A stretch of DNA of 64,000 nt from NCBI RefSeq assembly GCF_002936985.1, contig NZ_MPZN01000001.1, positions 62,001-126,000 on the forward strand, written 5' to 3'. Below, piece after piece: positions 8,864 through 19,485 of this stretch. A program made the position numbers and the translations under genes. The first letter of the stretch is position 1, and the number at the start of each line of letters is the position of its first letter. The notes beneath the pieces are model-generated. The model did not search any database and was not told the DNA's origin. It was given only the letters and a program-made list of their open reading frames with translations. The stretch is from Microterricola pindariensis (lineage in GTDB: Bacteria; Actinomycetota; Actinomycetes; Actinomycetales; Microbacteriaceae).

Positions 8864-9799
8864 GTGAACCGCTTCTCCATCCCCACCCAGGTCAACGGGG
8901 GCATCCGCCTCTTCGCGTGGCTCTCCTTCATCTCGGAGTTGGTGATCATCGTGACCGGCGGGGCCGTGCGGCTCACCGGCTCCGGCCTCGGCTGCCCGAC
9001 CTGGCCGCTCTGCACGCCGGAGTCGCTCGTGCCGACGCCCGAGATGGGCATCCACGGCGTCATCGAGTTCAGCAACCGGATGATGTCCGGCGTCGTCGGC
9101 ATCATCGCCGTCGTCATGCTGCTCCTGGTGCTGCGCCTGCGCAAGGAGCGCCGTGAGCTCTGGACGCTCTCCCTCATCCTGCTGATCGGCGTCGTGGCAC
9201 AGGCCATCGTCGGCGGCATCAGCGTGCTCACCGGCCTGAACCCGTTCATCGTCGGCTTCCACTACACCGTGTCCCTCGTCATGTGCGCGATCGCCGCGGC
9301 ACTGCTGGTGCGGGTGTACGCCACGCCGGGGCCGCGCGAGCTCGCCGTGCCGCGCTGGTTCATGATCCTCACCCACGTCACCACCCTCTTCGTGGCGCTC
9401 ACCATCGCGATGGGCGTGCTGACGACGGCGTCCGGCCCGCACTCCGGCGACCTGAACGCGGCACGCACCGGCTTCAACGCCGAGCTGTTCGAGCACCTGC
9501 ACGCCTGGCCCGCCTACGTCACCTTCGCGCTCACCGTCACGCTGGCGATCGCCTCGAACGGGTTCACCGGCACCACGGTGCACAGGTGGGTTCTCGCGCT
9601 GCTCGGCGTCGAGGTCGTGCAGATCGCTGTCGGCCTGATCCAGGCCAACACCGGCCTGCCGGAGGCCCTCGTCGCCGCGCACATGCTGCTGGCCGCCCTG
9701 CTCGCCTCGGCGATGACCGTCGTCGTGCTGCACCTGAAGAGGCCGGTTGCTCCTGGCGCGGTCTCCCCCGCCGGCGAGATGGCGGCGACCTCCGCCTAG
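8864..9799 (+). CDS. ctaA: heme A synthase
   Basis: CtaA (COX15 family) oxidises the heme O methyl group to give heme A for cytochrome c oxidase in the plasma membrane. The 311-residue protein is strongly hydrophobic with about eight membrane spans. Typical features include GGAVRLTGSGLGCPTWPLC in the first loop and histidines in IHGVIEFSNRMM, HLHAW and AAHMLLA, expected heme ligands. The GTG start has GAAGG ten bases upstream; an in-frame TTG 42 bases earlier lacks a ribosome site. It faces ctaB with two terminators between them. Confidence 0.93.
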   Translation: MNRFSIPTQVNGGIRLFAWLSFISELVIIVTGGAVRLTGSGLGCPTWPLCTPESLVPTPEMGIHGVIEFSNRMMSGVVGIIAVVMLLLVLRLRKERRELWTLSLILLIGVVAQAIVGGISVLTGLNPFIVGFHYTVSLVMCAIAAALLVRVYATPGPRELAVPRWFMILTHVTTLFVALTIAMGVLTTASGPHSGDLNAARTGFNAELFEHLHAWPAYVTFALTVTLAIASNGFTGTTVHRWVLALLGVEVVQIAVGLIQANTGLPEALVAAHMLLAALLASAMTVVVLHLKRPVAPGAVSPAGEMAATSA

Positions 9800-9838
9800 C
9801 CCAGGCCCGGATCGCAGCCATTCTGCGGATGCGCGCAA

Positions 9839-9877
9839 CGAAACGCCGCGAGAACGACACGTTCTCGCGGCGTTTCG
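9839..9877 (+). terminator. strong hairpin after ctaA
   Basis: CGAAACGCCGCGAGAACG (9839-9856) pairs perfectly over 18 bp with 9860-9877, loop ACA. Outer arms GCGGATGCG and CGCATCCGC extend the structure after a short gap. Confidence 0.8.
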
Positions 9878-9926
9878 CGTTTCGCATCCGCGGAACGGCT
9901 GCGAGATGCGGGCATCCGGCACCCCG

Positions 9927-9969
9927 GCTCTGCAGCTCTGCCGCTCTGCCGCTCTGCCGCTCTGCCGCT
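9927..9969. repeat. 8-bp tandem repeat GCTCTGCC, five units
   Basis: GCTCTGCA at 9927 is followed by four exact GCTCTGCC units ending at 9966, then a partial unit. It lies in the noncoding gap between the ctaA and ctaB terminators. Confidence 0.85.
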
Positions 9970-10007
9970 GCCCACCGTCCGCCGTGCGGGCGCCGGCGGG
10001 CACGAGA

Positions 10008-10036
10008 AAAGGCCCTGCCGATACGGCAGGGCCTTT
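10008..10036 (-). terminator. terminator of ctaB
   Basis: AAAGGCCCTGCCG (10008-10020) pairs perfectly with 10024-10036 around ATA. On the minus strand the stem is followed by TTTTC, a good intrinsic terminator. Confidence 0.85.
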
Positions 10037-10071
10037 CGCGACGGACAACACCGAGGTTGTCCGGGCTGTGC

Positions 10072-10992
10072 CTAGAAGGGCAGCAGCGGGTCGACGCCGA
10101 CGGCGACGAAAAGCAGGGTGAGGTAGGCGATGGAGCCGTGGAAGACCCGCATCGGCGAGACCTCATTGTGCCGGATGGCGTGGTTGTAGAGGCGGTGCGT
10201 CTCGTAGATGAACCAGCCACCTGTCACGACGGCGACCGCCGTGTAGACGACGCCCATTCCGGCGACGGGGACCAGCAGCAGCGAGCAGGCGACGGTGGCC
10301 CACGCGTACAGGATGGTCTGCAGGCCGACCTGTGCGCGACCGCGCACGACGGCAAGCATCGGCACACCGGCGGCCTTGTAGTCGTCGCGGTACTTCATCG
10401 ACAGCGGCCAGTAGTGCGGCGGCGTCCAGAGGAAGATGATCGCGAACAGGATGATCGGGGGCCAGCTGATGTCGCCGGTGACGGCGGCCCAGCCGATGAG
10501 CACGGGCATGCAGCCCGCCAGTCCGCCCCAGACGATGTTCTGCGCGGTGCGGCGCTTGAGGATCAGGCTGTAGAAGACCACGTAGAGCAGGATGGCGCCG
10601 AGCGAGAGCGCCGCGGCCAGCCAGTTGGTCGTGAGCCAGAGCCAGACGATGGATGCGGCACCGAGGCCGTAGGCGAAGACCAGGGCTTCCCGGTCGCTCA
10701 GCTCCCCCGTCACCAGCGGACGGTTCTTGGTGCGCTTCATCACGCGGTCGATGTCGCGGTCGATGTAGCAGTTGAACGCGCCGGCGGAGCCGGCGCTCAT
10801 CGCGCCGCCGATCAGGGTGGCCAGCACGAGCCAGAGGCTCGGGATGCCGTTGTGCGCCAGAATCATGGTCGGCGCTGTGACCACGAGCAGCAGTTCGATC
10901 ACACGCGGCTTGGTCAAAGCCCAGTATGCGCGGAGTTTGCGCCGCAAATCCGGTCGCTGGCTCAGTGTGCGATTCTCTAGTGCGACGTCCAT
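10072..10992 (-). CDS. ctaB: protoheme IX farnesyltransferase (heme O synthase)
   Basis: CtaB attaches farnesyl diphosphate to heme B, giving heme O, the substrate of CtaA. The 306-residue membrane protein belongs to the UbiA prenyltransferase family with about nine spans. The Asp-rich metal-binding motif is [15 protein letters not shown], and the second loop motif [13 protein letters not shown] is also present. The start is the ATG giving MDVALENRT, with AAGAGGAGC immediately upstream; longer in-frame readings are noncoding leader. It is divergent from tkt and probably monocistronic. Confidence 0.94.
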   Translation of the reverse strand: MDVALENRTLSQRPDLRRKLRAYWALTKPRVIELLLVVTAPTMILAHNGIPSLWLVLATLIGGAMSAGSAGAFNCYIDRDIDRVMKRTKNRPLVTGELSDREALVFAYGLGAASIVWLWLTTNWLAAALSLGAILLYVVFYSLILKRRTAQNIVWGGLAGCMPVLIGWAAVTGDISWPPIILFAIIFLWTPPHYWPLSMKYRDDYKAAGVPMLAVVRGRAQVGLQTILYAWATVACSLLLVPVAGMGVVYTAVAVVTGGWFIYETHRLYNHAIRHNEVSPMRVFHGSIAYLTLLFVAVGVDPLLPF

Positions 10993-11021
10993 TGCTCCTC
11001 TTACACCCGGGTACTCAGGCA

Positions 11022-11043
11022 ATTCTAGGCTACGTTCGCGAAC
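11022..11043 (-). promoter_or_regulatory. possible ctaB promoter with a palindrome
   Basis: On the minus strand TAGAAT (11027-11022) is a plausible -10 box, about 23 bases of leader before ctaB. Just upstream, in the -35/-10 spacer, is the perfect palindrome GTTCGCGAAC (11034-11043), an operator-like site. No good -35 box is seen. Confidence 0.35.
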
Positions 11044-11088
11044 TCGCTGGATGTCGTCATATCCATGCGTGCGGATGGGCGCTGTCCC

Positions 11089-11094
11089 TATACT
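11089..11094 (+). promoter_or_regulatory. possible -10 element for tkt
   Basis: TATACT matches a -10 box well but has no clear -35 partner. If used, it would give the pentose phosphate operon an unusually long leader of about 155 bases. A nearer candidate is TACGCT at 11232-11237. Confidence 0.25.
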
Positions 11095-11255
11095 GAAGAA
11101 GCCCGCCGGTCTCCAGCGCGCGCACGATCTTGTCGGCTGCCCTTGCTTCCGACGTGCGCACCGGAGCAGCCGAAGACGACTGCGGTACGGCATTCCTCAT
11201 CGGGAGCGCAGACGACATGATTCTGTCTCCCTACGCTTAGAAGGGTCTAGATCCA

Positions 11256-13349
11256 GTGGCAGATCTGCAATGGGATTCCATTGATAGCAAGGCAGTTGAC
11301 ACCGCCCGCATCCTCGCGGCCGACGCAGTGGAGAAGGTGGGCAACGGGCACCCGGGAACGGCGATGAGCCTTGCACCCGCCGCGTACCTGCTGTTCCAGA
11401 AGGTCATGCGCCGTGACCCGTCCGACCAGCACTGGCTGGGGCGCGACCGCTTCGTGCTCTCCGTCGGGCACAGCTCGCTGACGCAGTACGTCCAGCTGTA
11501 CCTCGGCGGCTACGGCCTCGAGCTCGACGACCTCAAGGCGCTGCGCACCTGGGGCTCGAAGACCCCCGGCCACCCCGAGTTCGGTCACACCGACCACGTC
11601 GAGATCACCACCGGGCCGCTCGGCCAGGGCCTGGCCTCCGCCGTCGGCTTCGCCTACGCGGCCCGCTTCGAGCGCGGCCTGTTCGACCCGGATGCCGCAG
11701 CGGGCACGAGCCCCTTCGACCACTTCGTCTACGTCATCGCCGGTGACGGCGACCTGCAGGAGGGCGTCACCAGCGAGGCCTCCTCGCTCGCCGGCCACCA
11801 GCAGCTCGGCAACCTCATCGCGATCTACGACAGCAACCAGATCTCGATCGAGGACGACACCCAGATCGCCTTCACCGAGGACGTCGCCGCGCGCTACGAG
11901 TCCTACGGCTGGCAGGTGCTCACCGTCGACTGGAAGAAGACGGGCGAGTACGTCGAGGACATGGCCGAGCTGCATGCCGCCATCGAGGCGGCGCAGGGCG
12001 AGACCGACAAGCCGAGCCTCATCGTGCTGAAGACCATCATCGGATGGCCGAGCCCGAAGAAGCAGAACTCCGGCAAGATCCACGGCTCCGCGCTCGGCGC
12101 GGAGGAGCTCGCCGCCGTCAAGGAGGTGCTCGGCTTCAACCCGGCCGAGAGCTTCGCCGTCGCAGAGGACGTCCTGGCGCACACCCGCCAGGCCGTCGAG
12201 CGTGGCGCAGAGCAGCACGCCGAGTGGCAGAAGGGCTTCGACGCCTGGGCCGCAGCCAACCCCGAGCGCAACGCCCTGCTGGAGCGCGTGCTGAGCGGCG
12301 AGCTGCCCGAGGAAGCCGAGGCGGCACTGCCCGTCTTCGAGGGCGGCACCTCCGTGTCGACCCGTGCGGCATCCGGCAAGGTCATCAACGCCCTCGCCGG
12401 CGTGATCCCCGAGCTCTGGGGCGGCTCCGCCGACCTCGCCGAGTCGAACCTCACCACCATCAACGGGTCCGCCTCCTTCGTTCCGAGCGAGCACTCCACC
12501 CACGAGTGGAGCGGCAACCCGTACGGCCGCGTGCTGCACTTCGGCATCCGCGAGCACGCGATGGCCGCGATCATCAACGGCATCGTGCTGCACGGCAACA
12601 CGCGTGCCTTCGGTGGCACCTTCCTCATCTTCAGCGACTACATGCGCCCGGCCGTCCGCCTCGCCGCGCTCATGAAGGTGCCCTCGATCTTCGTCTGGAC
12701 GCACGACTCCGTCGCCCTCGGCGAGGACGGCCCGACGCACCAGCCGATCGAGCAGCTCGCCACGCTGCGCGCCATCCCGGGCCTGGACGTCGTCCGCCCC
12801 GGCGACGCCAACGAGGTCAGCTACGCCTGGCTCGAGATCCTCAAGCGCCGCGGCGGCCCCGCCGGCATCGCACTGACCCGCCAGAACATCCCGGTGTTCG
12901 AGCGCGGCGAGGGCGAGGCCTCCGGCGACGTGCTGGCCTCGGCGAAGAACACCGCCAAGGGCGCCTACGTGCTGGCGGATGCCGCCAACGGCACCCCCGA
13001 CGTCATCATCATCGCCACCGGCTCCGAGGTGCAGCTCGCCCTCGCCGCCCGCGAGGAGCTGAAGGCAGACGGCGTGCACGCCCGCGTCGTCTCGGCGCCG
13101 AGCTTGGAGTGGTTCGAGGAGCAGAGCGCCGAGTACCGCGCATCGGTTCTGCCGAAGAACGTCACGGCTCGGGTATCGGTTGAGGCCGGTCTCGCGTTGA
13201 CATGGAAGAGCTACATCGGCGACCAGGGTCGCAGCGTCTCGATCGAGCACTTCGGTGCCTCGGCCGACTACCAGACCCTCTTCAACGAGTTCGGCATCAC
13301 CACGGACGCCGTTGTTGCCGCTGCCAAGGAATCGATCGCGTCGGCCTGA
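11256..13349 (+). CDS. tkt: transketolase
   Basis: Transketolase moves two-carbon units between sugar phosphates in the non-oxidative pentose phosphate pathway, using thiamine diphosphate and Mg2+. The 697-residue protein is full length. Visible motifs are [12 protein letters not shown] near the N-terminus, the cofactor motif [13 protein letters not shown] with its downstream Asn (YDSNQIS), and the Pyr-domain region [15 protein letters not shown]. The start is GTG with AGAAGGG ten bases before. It opens the tkt-tal-pgi-zwf-opcA-pgl operon. Confidence 0.97.
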   Translation: MADLQWDSIDSKAVDTARILAADAVEKVGNGHPGTAMSLAPAAYLLFQKVMRRDPSDQHWLGRDRFVLSVGHSSLTQYVQLYLGGYGLELDDLKALRTWGSKTPGHPEFGHTDHVEITTGPLGQGLASAVGFAYAARFERGLFDPDAAAGTSPFDHFVYVIAGDGDLQEGVTSEASSLAGHQQLGNLIAIYDSNQISIEDDTQIAFTEDVAARYESYGWQVLTVDWKKTGEYVEDMAELHAAIEAAQGETDKPSLIVLKTIIGWPSPKKQNSGKIHGSALGAEELAAVKEVLGFNPAESFAVAEDVLAHTRQAVERGAEQHAEWQKGFDAWAAANPERNALLERVLSGELPEEAEAALPVFEGGTSVSTRAASGKVINALAGVIPELWGGSADLAESNLTTINGSASFVPSEHSTHEWSGNPYGRVLHFGIREHAMAAIINGIVLHGNTRAFGGTFLIFSDYMRPAVRLAALMKVPSIFVWTHDSVALGEDGPTHQPIEQLATLRAIPGLDVVRPGDANEVSYAWLEILKRRGGPAGIALTRQNIPVFERGEGEASGDVLASAKNTAKGAYVLADAANGTPDVIIIATGSEVQLALAAREELKADGVHARVVSAPSLEWFEEQSAEYRASVLPKNVTARVSVEAGLALTWKSYIGDQGRSVSIEHFGASADYQTLFNEFGITTDAVVAAAKESIASA

Positions 13350-13374
13350 GCCGCGCAAAGGAGTTTTGAACACA

Positions 13375-14487
13375 ATGACTGAAACCACTCCCCTCTCCGA
13401 GCTGTCCGCCGCCGGCGTCAGCATCTGGCTGGATGACCTCTCCCGCGACCGCATCGTCTCCGGCGGCCTGCAGAAGCTCATCTCCGAGAAGAACGTCGTC
13501 GGCGTCACCACCAACCCGACGATCTTCGCCAACGCGCTGGCCAACGGCACCTCCTACACCGAGCAGGTCGCCCTGCTGGCCGCCGCCGGCACGAGCGTGC
13601 ACGACGCCGTCTTCGAGATCACCACGGATGACGTCGCCGCAGCCAGCGACATCTTCCGCCCGGTCTACGACCGCACGAACGGCGTCGACGGCCGCGTCTC
13701 CATCGAGGTCGAGCCCGGCCTCGCCCACGACGCAGCCGGCACCATCGCCCAGGCCAAGCAGCTCTGGGCCAAGGTCGACCGCCCGAACGCCATGATCAAG
13801 ATCCCGGCGACGATCGAGGGCCTCGAGGCCATCACCGAGACCATCGGCGCCGGCATCAGCGTCAACGTGACGCTGATCTTCAGCCTGGCCCGCCACCAGC
13901 AGGTCATCGACGCCTACATCGCCGGCCTCGAGAAGGCGAAGGCCAACGGCCACGACCTCGCCACCATCCACTCGGTCGCCTCCTTCTTCGTGTCGCGCGT
14001 CGACACCGAGATCGACGCCCGCCTGAACACCATCGGCACCGAGGAGGCGCTGGCGCTGAAGAGCAAGGCCGGCGTCGCCAACGCGCAGCTGGCCTACCAG
14101 GTGTTCGAGAAGGCCTTCGCCAGCGACCGCGCCCAGGCGCTGCTCGCCGCCGGCGCCAACAAGCAGCGCCCGCTCTGGGCCTCGACCGGCGTCAAGGACC
14201 CGAGCCTCCCCGACACCCTCTACGTGACCAACCTGGTCGCGGCCGACGTGGTCAACACCATGCCGGAGAAGACGATGGAGGCCACCTACGACCACGGCGT
14301 CATCACCGGCGACACCGTCACCGGCTCCTACGCCGAGGCACAGGGCGTTCTCGACGCACTCGCCGCCGTGGGCGTCTCCTACGACGATGTCACCGCCGTG
14401 CTCGAGTCCGAGGGCGTGTCCAAGTTCATCGTGTCCTGGGGCGAGCTGCTGGAGACGGTCACGGGCGCCCTCGAGGCAGCACGGTGA
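13375..14487 (+). CDS. tal: transaldolase
   Basis: Transaldolase transfers a dihydroxyacetone unit between sugar phosphates. The 370-residue length matches the long actinobacterial class. The N-terminal [11 protein letters not shown] and the lysine in [11 protein letters not shown], the expected Schiff-base region, are clear, followed by [12 protein letters not shown]. The ATG has AAAGGAG 11 bases upstream. The stop overlaps the GTG of pgi by four bases, implying translational coupling. Confidence 0.96.
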   Translation: MTETTPLSELSAAGVSIWLDDLSRDRIVSGGLQKLISEKNVVGVTTNPTIFANALANGTSYTEQVALLAAAGTSVHDAVFEITTDDVAAASDIFRPVYDRTNGVDGRVSIEVEPGLAHDAAGTIAQAKQLWAKVDRPNAMIKIPATIEGLEAITETIGAGISVNVTLIFSLARHQQVIDAYIAGLEKAKANGHDLATIHSVASFFVSRVDTEIDARLNTIGTEEALALKSKAGVANAQLAYQVFEKAFASDRAQALLAAGANKQRPLWASTGVKDPSLPDTLYVTNLVAADVVNTMPEKTMEATYDHGVITGDTVTGSYAEAQGVLDALAAVGVSYDDVTAVLESEGVSKFIVSWGELLETVTGALEAAR

Positions 14488-16103
14488 CGATCACCAGCGG
14501 GGCCTTCGGCGTCGCGGTCGGCGGCGCGGCAGCTGAGGCTGTCCGCCGCCACCTCCCCGCCCTCGTCGCCGACGAGGTCGCCTCGGCGATCACCGCCCAG
14601 AACCCGAGCCTGTGGGGCGCGGACGCCGAGTCGGAGTCCGCGGTCCGCCTCGGCTGGACCGAGTCCGTCGCCATCTCCCGCCCCCTCGTGCCCGAGATCC
14701 TCGCCCTGCGCGAGGAGCTGCACGCGGCCGGCGTCCGCCACATCGCCCTCGCCGGCATGGGCGGCTCCTCGCTGGCGCCCGAGGTCATCACCCGCACCAT
14801 GGGCGTCGAGCTCACCGTGCTGGACTCCACCGACCCGGGCCAGGTGCTCGCCGCGCTGAACGACCGGCTCGCCGAGACCGCCATCGTGGTGTCGTCGAAG
14901 TCCGGCTCGACGGTCGAGACCGCCAGCCAGCGCCGCGTCTTCGAGAAGGCGTTCACGGATGCCGGCATCAACCCGACCGAGCGCGTCATCGTGGTCACCG
15001 ACCCCGGCTCGCCGCTGGACGTCTCGGCGCGCGCGGCCGGCTACCGCGTCTTCAACGCCGACCCGAACGTGGGCGGCCGCTACTCGGCCCTCACCGCCTT
15101 CGGCCTGGTCCCGTCCGGCCTGGCCGGCGTGGACATCGCCGAGTTGCTCGACGAGGCCGACGCGATCTCGCTGCCGCTGGCCGTCGACAACGAGACCAAC
15201 CCCGGCCTCCTCCTCGGCGCCGCCATCGCCGGCACGCAGCCGCTGCGCAACAAGCTCGGCCTGCTGGCCGACGGCACTCACATCGTCGGCCTGCCCGACT
15301 GGGTGGAGCAGCTGATCGCGGAGTCCACCGGCAAGCTCGGCACCGGCCTGCTGCCCGTCGTTCTCGAGGAGGGCGCACCAGAGCTCGCCGGCGGATTGGA
15401 CGACTTCCTGCTCGTCCGCCTCGTCGACGAGGCCGGCGACACCCTGTTCCTGGACGGCGACGCCGACGAGGTCCGCGTCAGCGGCACCCTGGGCGCGCAG
15501 TTCCTGGTCTGGGAGTACGCCACGGTCGTCGCCGGCCGCCTGCTCGGTATCAACCCGTTCGACCAGCCCGACGTGGAGTCGGCGAAGATCGCGACCCGCG
15601 GCCTGCTCGACGCACGCCCGGAGCCCGCCCCCGCCGCCTTCGTCTCCGAGGGCATCGAGGTGCGCGGCACGCCGGAGGTCATCGGCGCCGCCAGCGACCT
15701 GCAGTCGGCCATCGACGTGCTGGTCGAGGAGGTGCCGGAGGACGGCTACATCTCGATCCAGGCCTACGTCGACCGCCTGGCGCTGCCGCAGCTGGCCGAG
15801 CTCCGTGCGATCCTCGCCGAGCGCTCCGGTCGACCGGTCACCTTCGGCTGGGGTCCGCGCTTCCTGCACTCGACCGGTCAGTTCCACAAGGGCGGCCCGG
15901 CTGTCGGGGCGTTCCTGCAGATCCTGGCCACCCCGGCCGAGGACCTGGACATCCCGGAGAGCCCGTTCAGCTTCGGCGAGCTCATCCAGGCCCAGGCCAG
16001 CGGTGACGCCAGCGTGCTGGCCGCGCACGGCCGCCCCGTGCTCACCCTCACGCTGACGGATGCCGCGGCAAACGTCAGCACCCTGTTCGACGCCGCGTCC
16101 TAG
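14484..16103 (+). CDS. pgi: glucose-6-phosphate isomerase
   Basis: Phosphoglucose isomerase interconverts glucose 6-phosphate and fructose 6-phosphate, linking glycolysis to the pentose phosphate pathway. The 539-residue protein has the SIS-fold pieces [13 protein letters not shown] and [12 protein letters not shown], and the later [11 protein letters not shown]. These are diverged relatives of the classical PGI signatures, as in other Actinobacteria with pgi inside this operon. The C-terminal region [18 protein letters not shown] is typical. Start GTG overlaps the tal stop (GTGA). Confidence 0.92.
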   Translation: MTITSGAFGVAVGGAAAEAVRRHLPALVADEVASAITAQNPSLWGADAESESAVRLGWTESVAISRPLVPEILALREELHAAGVRHIALAGMGGSSLAPEVITRTMGVELTVLDSTDPGQVLAALNDRLAETAIVVSSKSGSTVETASQRRVFEKAFTDAGINPTERVIVVTDPGSPLDVSARAAGYRVFNADPNVGGRYSALTAFGLVPSGLAGVDIAELLDEADAISLPLAVDNETNPGLLLGAAIAGTQPLRNKLGLLADGTHIVGLPDWVEQLIAESTGKLGTGLLPVVLEEGAPELAGGLDDFLLVRLVDEAGDTLFLDGDADEVRVSGTLGAQFLVWEYATVVAGRLLGINPFDQPDVESAKIATRGLLDARPEPAPAAFVSEGIEVRGTPEVIGAASDLQSAIDVLVEEVPEDGYISIQAYVDRLALPQLAELRAILAERSGRPVTFGWGPRFLHSTGQFHKGGPAVGAFLQILATPAEDLDIPESPFSFGELIQAQASGDASVLAAHGRPVLTLTLTDAAANVSTLFDAAS

Positions 16104-16154
16104 CGTCGAACCCGGCTCCACCTGAACCCAGCTGCCACTTTTTCGAGGAGTTTC

Positions 16155-17696
16155 ATGCCACCGGTGAACATCACCGCGGATTCCAACCCACTTCGGTCAC
16201 CGTCCGACTACCGCTTGAACCGGATCGCCGGTCCGAGCGGGCTCATCATCTTCGGCGTGACGGGTGACCTGTCGCGCAAGAAGCTGATGCCGGCCGTGTA
16301 CGACCTGGCAAACCGCGGCCTCCTGCCGCCCGGCTTCGGACTGGTGGGCTTCGCCCGCCGGGACTGGGCCGACCAGGACTTCATGGAGATCGTGCACGAC
16401 GCTGTCAAGCAGTATGCGCGCACCGAGTTCCGTGAGGAAGTGTGGGCCCAGTTGGCCCAGGGAATCCGGTTCGTCTCGGGAACCTTCGACGACGAGTCCT
16501 CGTTCGAGCGCCTCAAGGACACCATCGAGAAGCTGGATCGGGAGCGTGGAACCATGGGCAACCATGCGTTCTACCTCTCGATCCCGCCGAAGGCGTTCCC
16601 GCAGGTGACCGAGCAGCTGAGCAAGTCCGGCCTGGCCGTCGGCGAGGACGGCGCCTGGCGCCGTGTCGTGATCGAGAAGCCGTTCGGCAGCGACCTCAAG
16701 ACGGCGCGCGAGCTGAACGCCGTCGTCGAGTCGGTGTTCCCCGCCGACTCGGTGTTCCGCATCGACCACTACCTGGGCAAGGAGACGGTGCAGAACATCC
16801 TCGCCCTGCGCTTCGCCAACCAGCTCTATGAGCCGATCTGGAACGCCAACTACGTCGACCACGTGCAGATCACGATGGCCGAGGACATCGGCGTCGGCGG
16901 CCGCGCCGGCTACTACGACGGCATCGGCGCGGCCCGCGACGTCATCCAGAACCACCTGCTGCAGTTGCTCGCCCTGACCGCGATGGAGGAGCCGATCTCG
17001 TTCGACGCCTCCGCGCTGCGCGCCGAGAAGGAGAAGGTGCTCGCCGCCGTGCGACTGCCGGAAGACCTCGGCGCCGGCACGGCCCGCGGCCAGTACGCGG
17101 GCGGTTGGCAGGGTGGCGAGAAGGTTCTCGGCTTCCTCGAGGAAGACGGCATGGACCCGGAGTCGCTCACCGAGACCTACGCGGCGATGAAGCTGACCAT
17201 CGGCACCCGCCGCTGGGCCGGCGTGCCGTTCTACCTGCGCGCGGGCAAGCGCCTCGGCCGCCGCGTGACCGAGATCGCCGTGGTGTTCAAGCGGGCACCG
17301 CAGCAGCTCTTCGCCGACAGCCAGACCTCCGAGCTCGGCCAGAACGCCCTCGTGATCCGGGTGCAGCCCGACGAGGGCGTCACGATCCGCTTCGGCTCCA
17401 AGGTTCCCGGCGCCGGCATGCAGGTGCGCGACGTCACCATGGACTTCGGCTACGGCCACGCCTTCACCGAGGCGAGCCCCGAGGCCTACGAACGGCTCAT
17501 CCTCGATGTGCTGCTCGGCGACCCGCCGCTCTTCCCCCGGCACGAGGAGGTCGAGCTGTCCTGGAAGATCCTCGACCCGATCGAGGAGTTCTGGGAGACC
17601 CAGGGCCAGCCCGAACAGTACAGCCCCGGCAGCTGGGGTCCCAGCTCCGCCGACGATCTTCTGGCCCGCGACGGCCGCGTCTGGAGGCGTCCATGA
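16155..17696 (+). CDS. zwf: glucose-6-phosphate 1-dehydrogenase
   Basis: G6PDH oxidises glucose 6-phosphate to 6-phosphogluconolactone and makes NADPH. The 513-residue protein starts with the nucleotide-binding motif GVTGDLSRKKL near residue 34. The active-site motif RIDHYLGKE, whose Lys binds substrate, lies near residue 200. GAGGAG lies close to the ATG. Its stop overlaps the ATG of opcA (ATGA), so the enzyme and its assembly factor are translationally coupled. Confidence 0.97.
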   Translation: MPPVNITADSNPLRSPSDYRLNRIAGPSGLIIFGVTGDLSRKKLMPAVYDLANRGLLPPGFGLVGFARRDWADQDFMEIVHDAVKQYARTEFREEVWAQLAQGIRFVSGTFDDESSFERLKDTIEKLDRERGTMGNHAFYLSIPPKAFPQVTEQLSKSGLAVGEDGAWRRVVIEKPFGSDLKTARELNAVVESVFPADSVFRIDHYLGKETVQNILALRFANQLYEPIWNANYVDHVQITMAEDIGVGGRAGYYDGIGAARDVIQNHLLQLLALTAMEEPISFDASALRAEKEKVLAAVRLPEDLGAGTARGQYAGGWQGGEKVLGFLEEDGMDPESLTETYAAMKLTIGTRRWAGVPFYLRAGKRLGRRVTEIAVVFKRAPQQLFADSQTSELGQNALVIRVQPDEGVTIRFGSKVPGAGMQVRDVTMDFGYGHAFTEASPEAYERLILDVLLGDPPLFPRHEEVELSWKILDPIEEFWETQGQPEQYSPGSWGPSSADDLLARDGRVWRRP

Positions 17697-18658
17697 TCAT
17701 CGACCTGCCCAACACCACCATCAGCCAGGTCTCCAAGGCCCTGGTCAAGATGCGCGAGGAGAACGGCGTCGTGGCCCTCGGCCGCGTGCTGACCCTCATC
17801 ATCGCCGCCTCGACGGGCTCGGAGGAGGAGGCCATCGAGGCCGCCAACGACGCCTCCCGCGAGCACCCGATGCGCGTCCTCGTCGTCTGCACCAACCCGG
17901 CCGATGACGGCCAGGCGGCCGAGGCGCGGCTGGACGCCGAGATCCGCGTCGGCGGCGACGCCGGCGCCAGCGAGGTCATCATCCTGCGGGCCAGCGGGGA
18001 GGCGGCATCCGACGAGCAGAGCCTCGTCATGGGCCTGCTGCTGCCGGACGCCCCCGTCGTCACCTGGTGGCCCGGCATCGCGCCCGCCGTGCCCGGGCTC
18101 GCCCCGCTCGGCCGCATCGCGCACCGCCGCATCACGGACGCCTCCGCCCAGCCGGAGCCGCAGGCCGCGCTGCAGCAGCTCGCCGAGAGCTACCGGCCGG
18201 GCGACATCGACTTCGCCTGGACCCGGCTGACGCTCTGGCGTGCCCAGCTGGCCGCCGTGCTGGACCAGCCGCCGTACTCCCCCGTCACCTCGGTGCGGGT
18301 CGAGGGCAGCGACGACTCCCCCTCGACGACGCTGCTGAGCGCCTGGCTGCACGACGCCCTGCAGGCGGACACCGAGTACGTGCTCACTCCCGGCGCCACC
18401 TCGCACGGCATCCACAGCGTGCGCCTGGAGCGCCCGACCGGGGCGATCGAGCTGAGCCGCACCGGCGGCGGCGTGGCCCGGCTCACTCAGCCGAAGCAGC
18501 CGACGCACTCGCTCGCGCTGCCCCGCCGCAACCTCCGCGACTGCCTGGCCGACGAGCTGCGCAGGCTCGACCCCGACGAGCTCTACGGCCAGGTCATCAC
18601 CCGGGCCCTGGCGACACTCGGGCCGGCAACACCGATCACGACGGGAACGGCCGCATGA
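17693..18658 (+). CDS. opcA: OpcA, G6PDH assembly/activation protein
   Basis: OpcA is the actinobacterial and cyanobacterial partner needed for full G6PDH activity. The 321-residue protein begins MIIDLPNTT and contains the family blocks VLTLIIAAST and LLPDAPVVTWWPGIAP. No catalytic motif is expected. It is placed between zwf and pgl with four-base overlaps on both sides (ATGA), the usual actinobacterial order. Confidence 0.94.
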   Translation: MIIDLPNTTISQVSKALVKMREENGVVALGRVLTLIIAASTGSEEEAIEAANDASREHPMRVLVVCTNPADDGQAAEARLDAEIRVGGDAGASEVIILRASGEAASDEQSLVMGLLLPDAPVVTWWPGIAPAVPGLAPLGRIAHRRITDASAQPEPQAALQQLAESYRPGDIDFAWTRLTLWRAQLAAVLDQPPYSPVTSVRVEGSDDSPSTTLLSAWLHDALQADTEYVLTPGATSHGIHSVRLERPTGAIELSRTGGGVARLTQPKQPTHSLALPRRNLRDCLADELRRLDPDELYGQVITRALATLGPATPITTGTAA

Positions 18659-19425
18659 CCAACGAGCGCCGGGTGCTGGTGCACCCAGACAAGCAGGCGC
18701 TGGCCGGCTCCGTCGCCGCCCGCTTCATCACCAAGACGCTCGACATCCTCGATGACCTGGGCAGCGCCAACATCGTGCTGACCGGCGGATCGATGGGCTC
18801 CGGCGTGCTCGCCGCCGTCAACGAGTCGGCCGCCAGGGACACCCTGGACTGGTCGCGGATCCACTTCTGGTGGGGCGACGAGCGCTGGCTCCCGGCCGGC
18901 GACGCCGAGCGCAACGACCAGCAGGCCTTCGACGCACTGCTCAGCCACATCGACATCCCGGCCGGCAACATCCACCGCTTCCCGGCGTCGGACGGACCGC
19001 TGGGGCTCGACGAGGCCGCCGAGCACTACGCCGCCGAACTGGCCGCGCACGCGGAGGACGGCGCGGAGCTGCCGCGCCTGGACATCACCTTCCTCGGCGT
19101 CGGGCCCGACGGGCACATCGCCTCGCTGTTCCCGCACCGCTCCGGCATCCAGGTCGAGGACCGCACGGTGATCGCCGTTCGCAACTCGCCGAAGCCCCCG
19201 GCGGAACGGCTCAGCCTGACCCGCCCGGTGCTGAACCACTCCGACCGGGTGTGGATGGTGCTCGCCGGCTCCGACAAGGCGCCGGCGCTCGGCCTGGCGC
19301 TGGCCGGGGCCAGCCGCGACGAGGTCCCCGCCGGCGGCATCAAGGGCCGCAAGCGGACCGTCTTCTTCGTCGACCGCGACGCGGCCGCCGAGGTGCCGGA
19401 GGCGCTCATCGCCCCGTCCTACTGA
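18655..19425 (+). CDS. pgl: 6-phosphogluconolactonase
   Basis: Pgl (DevB type) hydrolyses 6-phosphogluconolactone to 6-phosphogluconate, the step after Zwf. The 256-residue protein shows the family motifs LTGGSMGSGVLA, FWWGDERWLP and GVGPDGHIASLFP, the last with the catalytic histidine. Its ATG overlaps the opcA stop. It is the last gene of the operon, followed 10 bases later by a strong terminator. Confidence 0.96.
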   Translation: MTNERRVLVHPDKQALAGSVAARFITKTLDILDDLGSANIVLTGGSMGSGVLAAVNESAARDTLDWSRIHFWWGDERWLPAGDAERNDQQAFDALLSHIDIPAGNIHRFPASDGPLGLDEAAEHYAAELAAHAEDGAELPRLDITFLGVGPDGHIASLFPHRSGIQVEDRTVIAVRNSPKPPAERLSLTRPVLNHSDRVWMVLAGSDKAPALGLALAGASRDEVPAGGIKGRKRTVFFVDRDAAAEVPEALIAPSY

Positions 19426-19435
19426 CAGCAGGCAG

Positions 19436-19470
19436 CAGAAAAGCCCCAGCCGATGGCTGGGGCTTTTCTG
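19436..19470. terminator. bidirectional terminator between pgl and rbpA
   Basis: CAGAAAAGCCCCAGCC (19436-19451) pairs perfectly over 16 bp with 19455-19470 around GAT. A/T-rich stem bases give a U-run in both directions, serving the convergent pgl and rbpA genes. Confidence 0.9.
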
Positions 19471-19485
19471 TTGCCTGGGTGGAGA

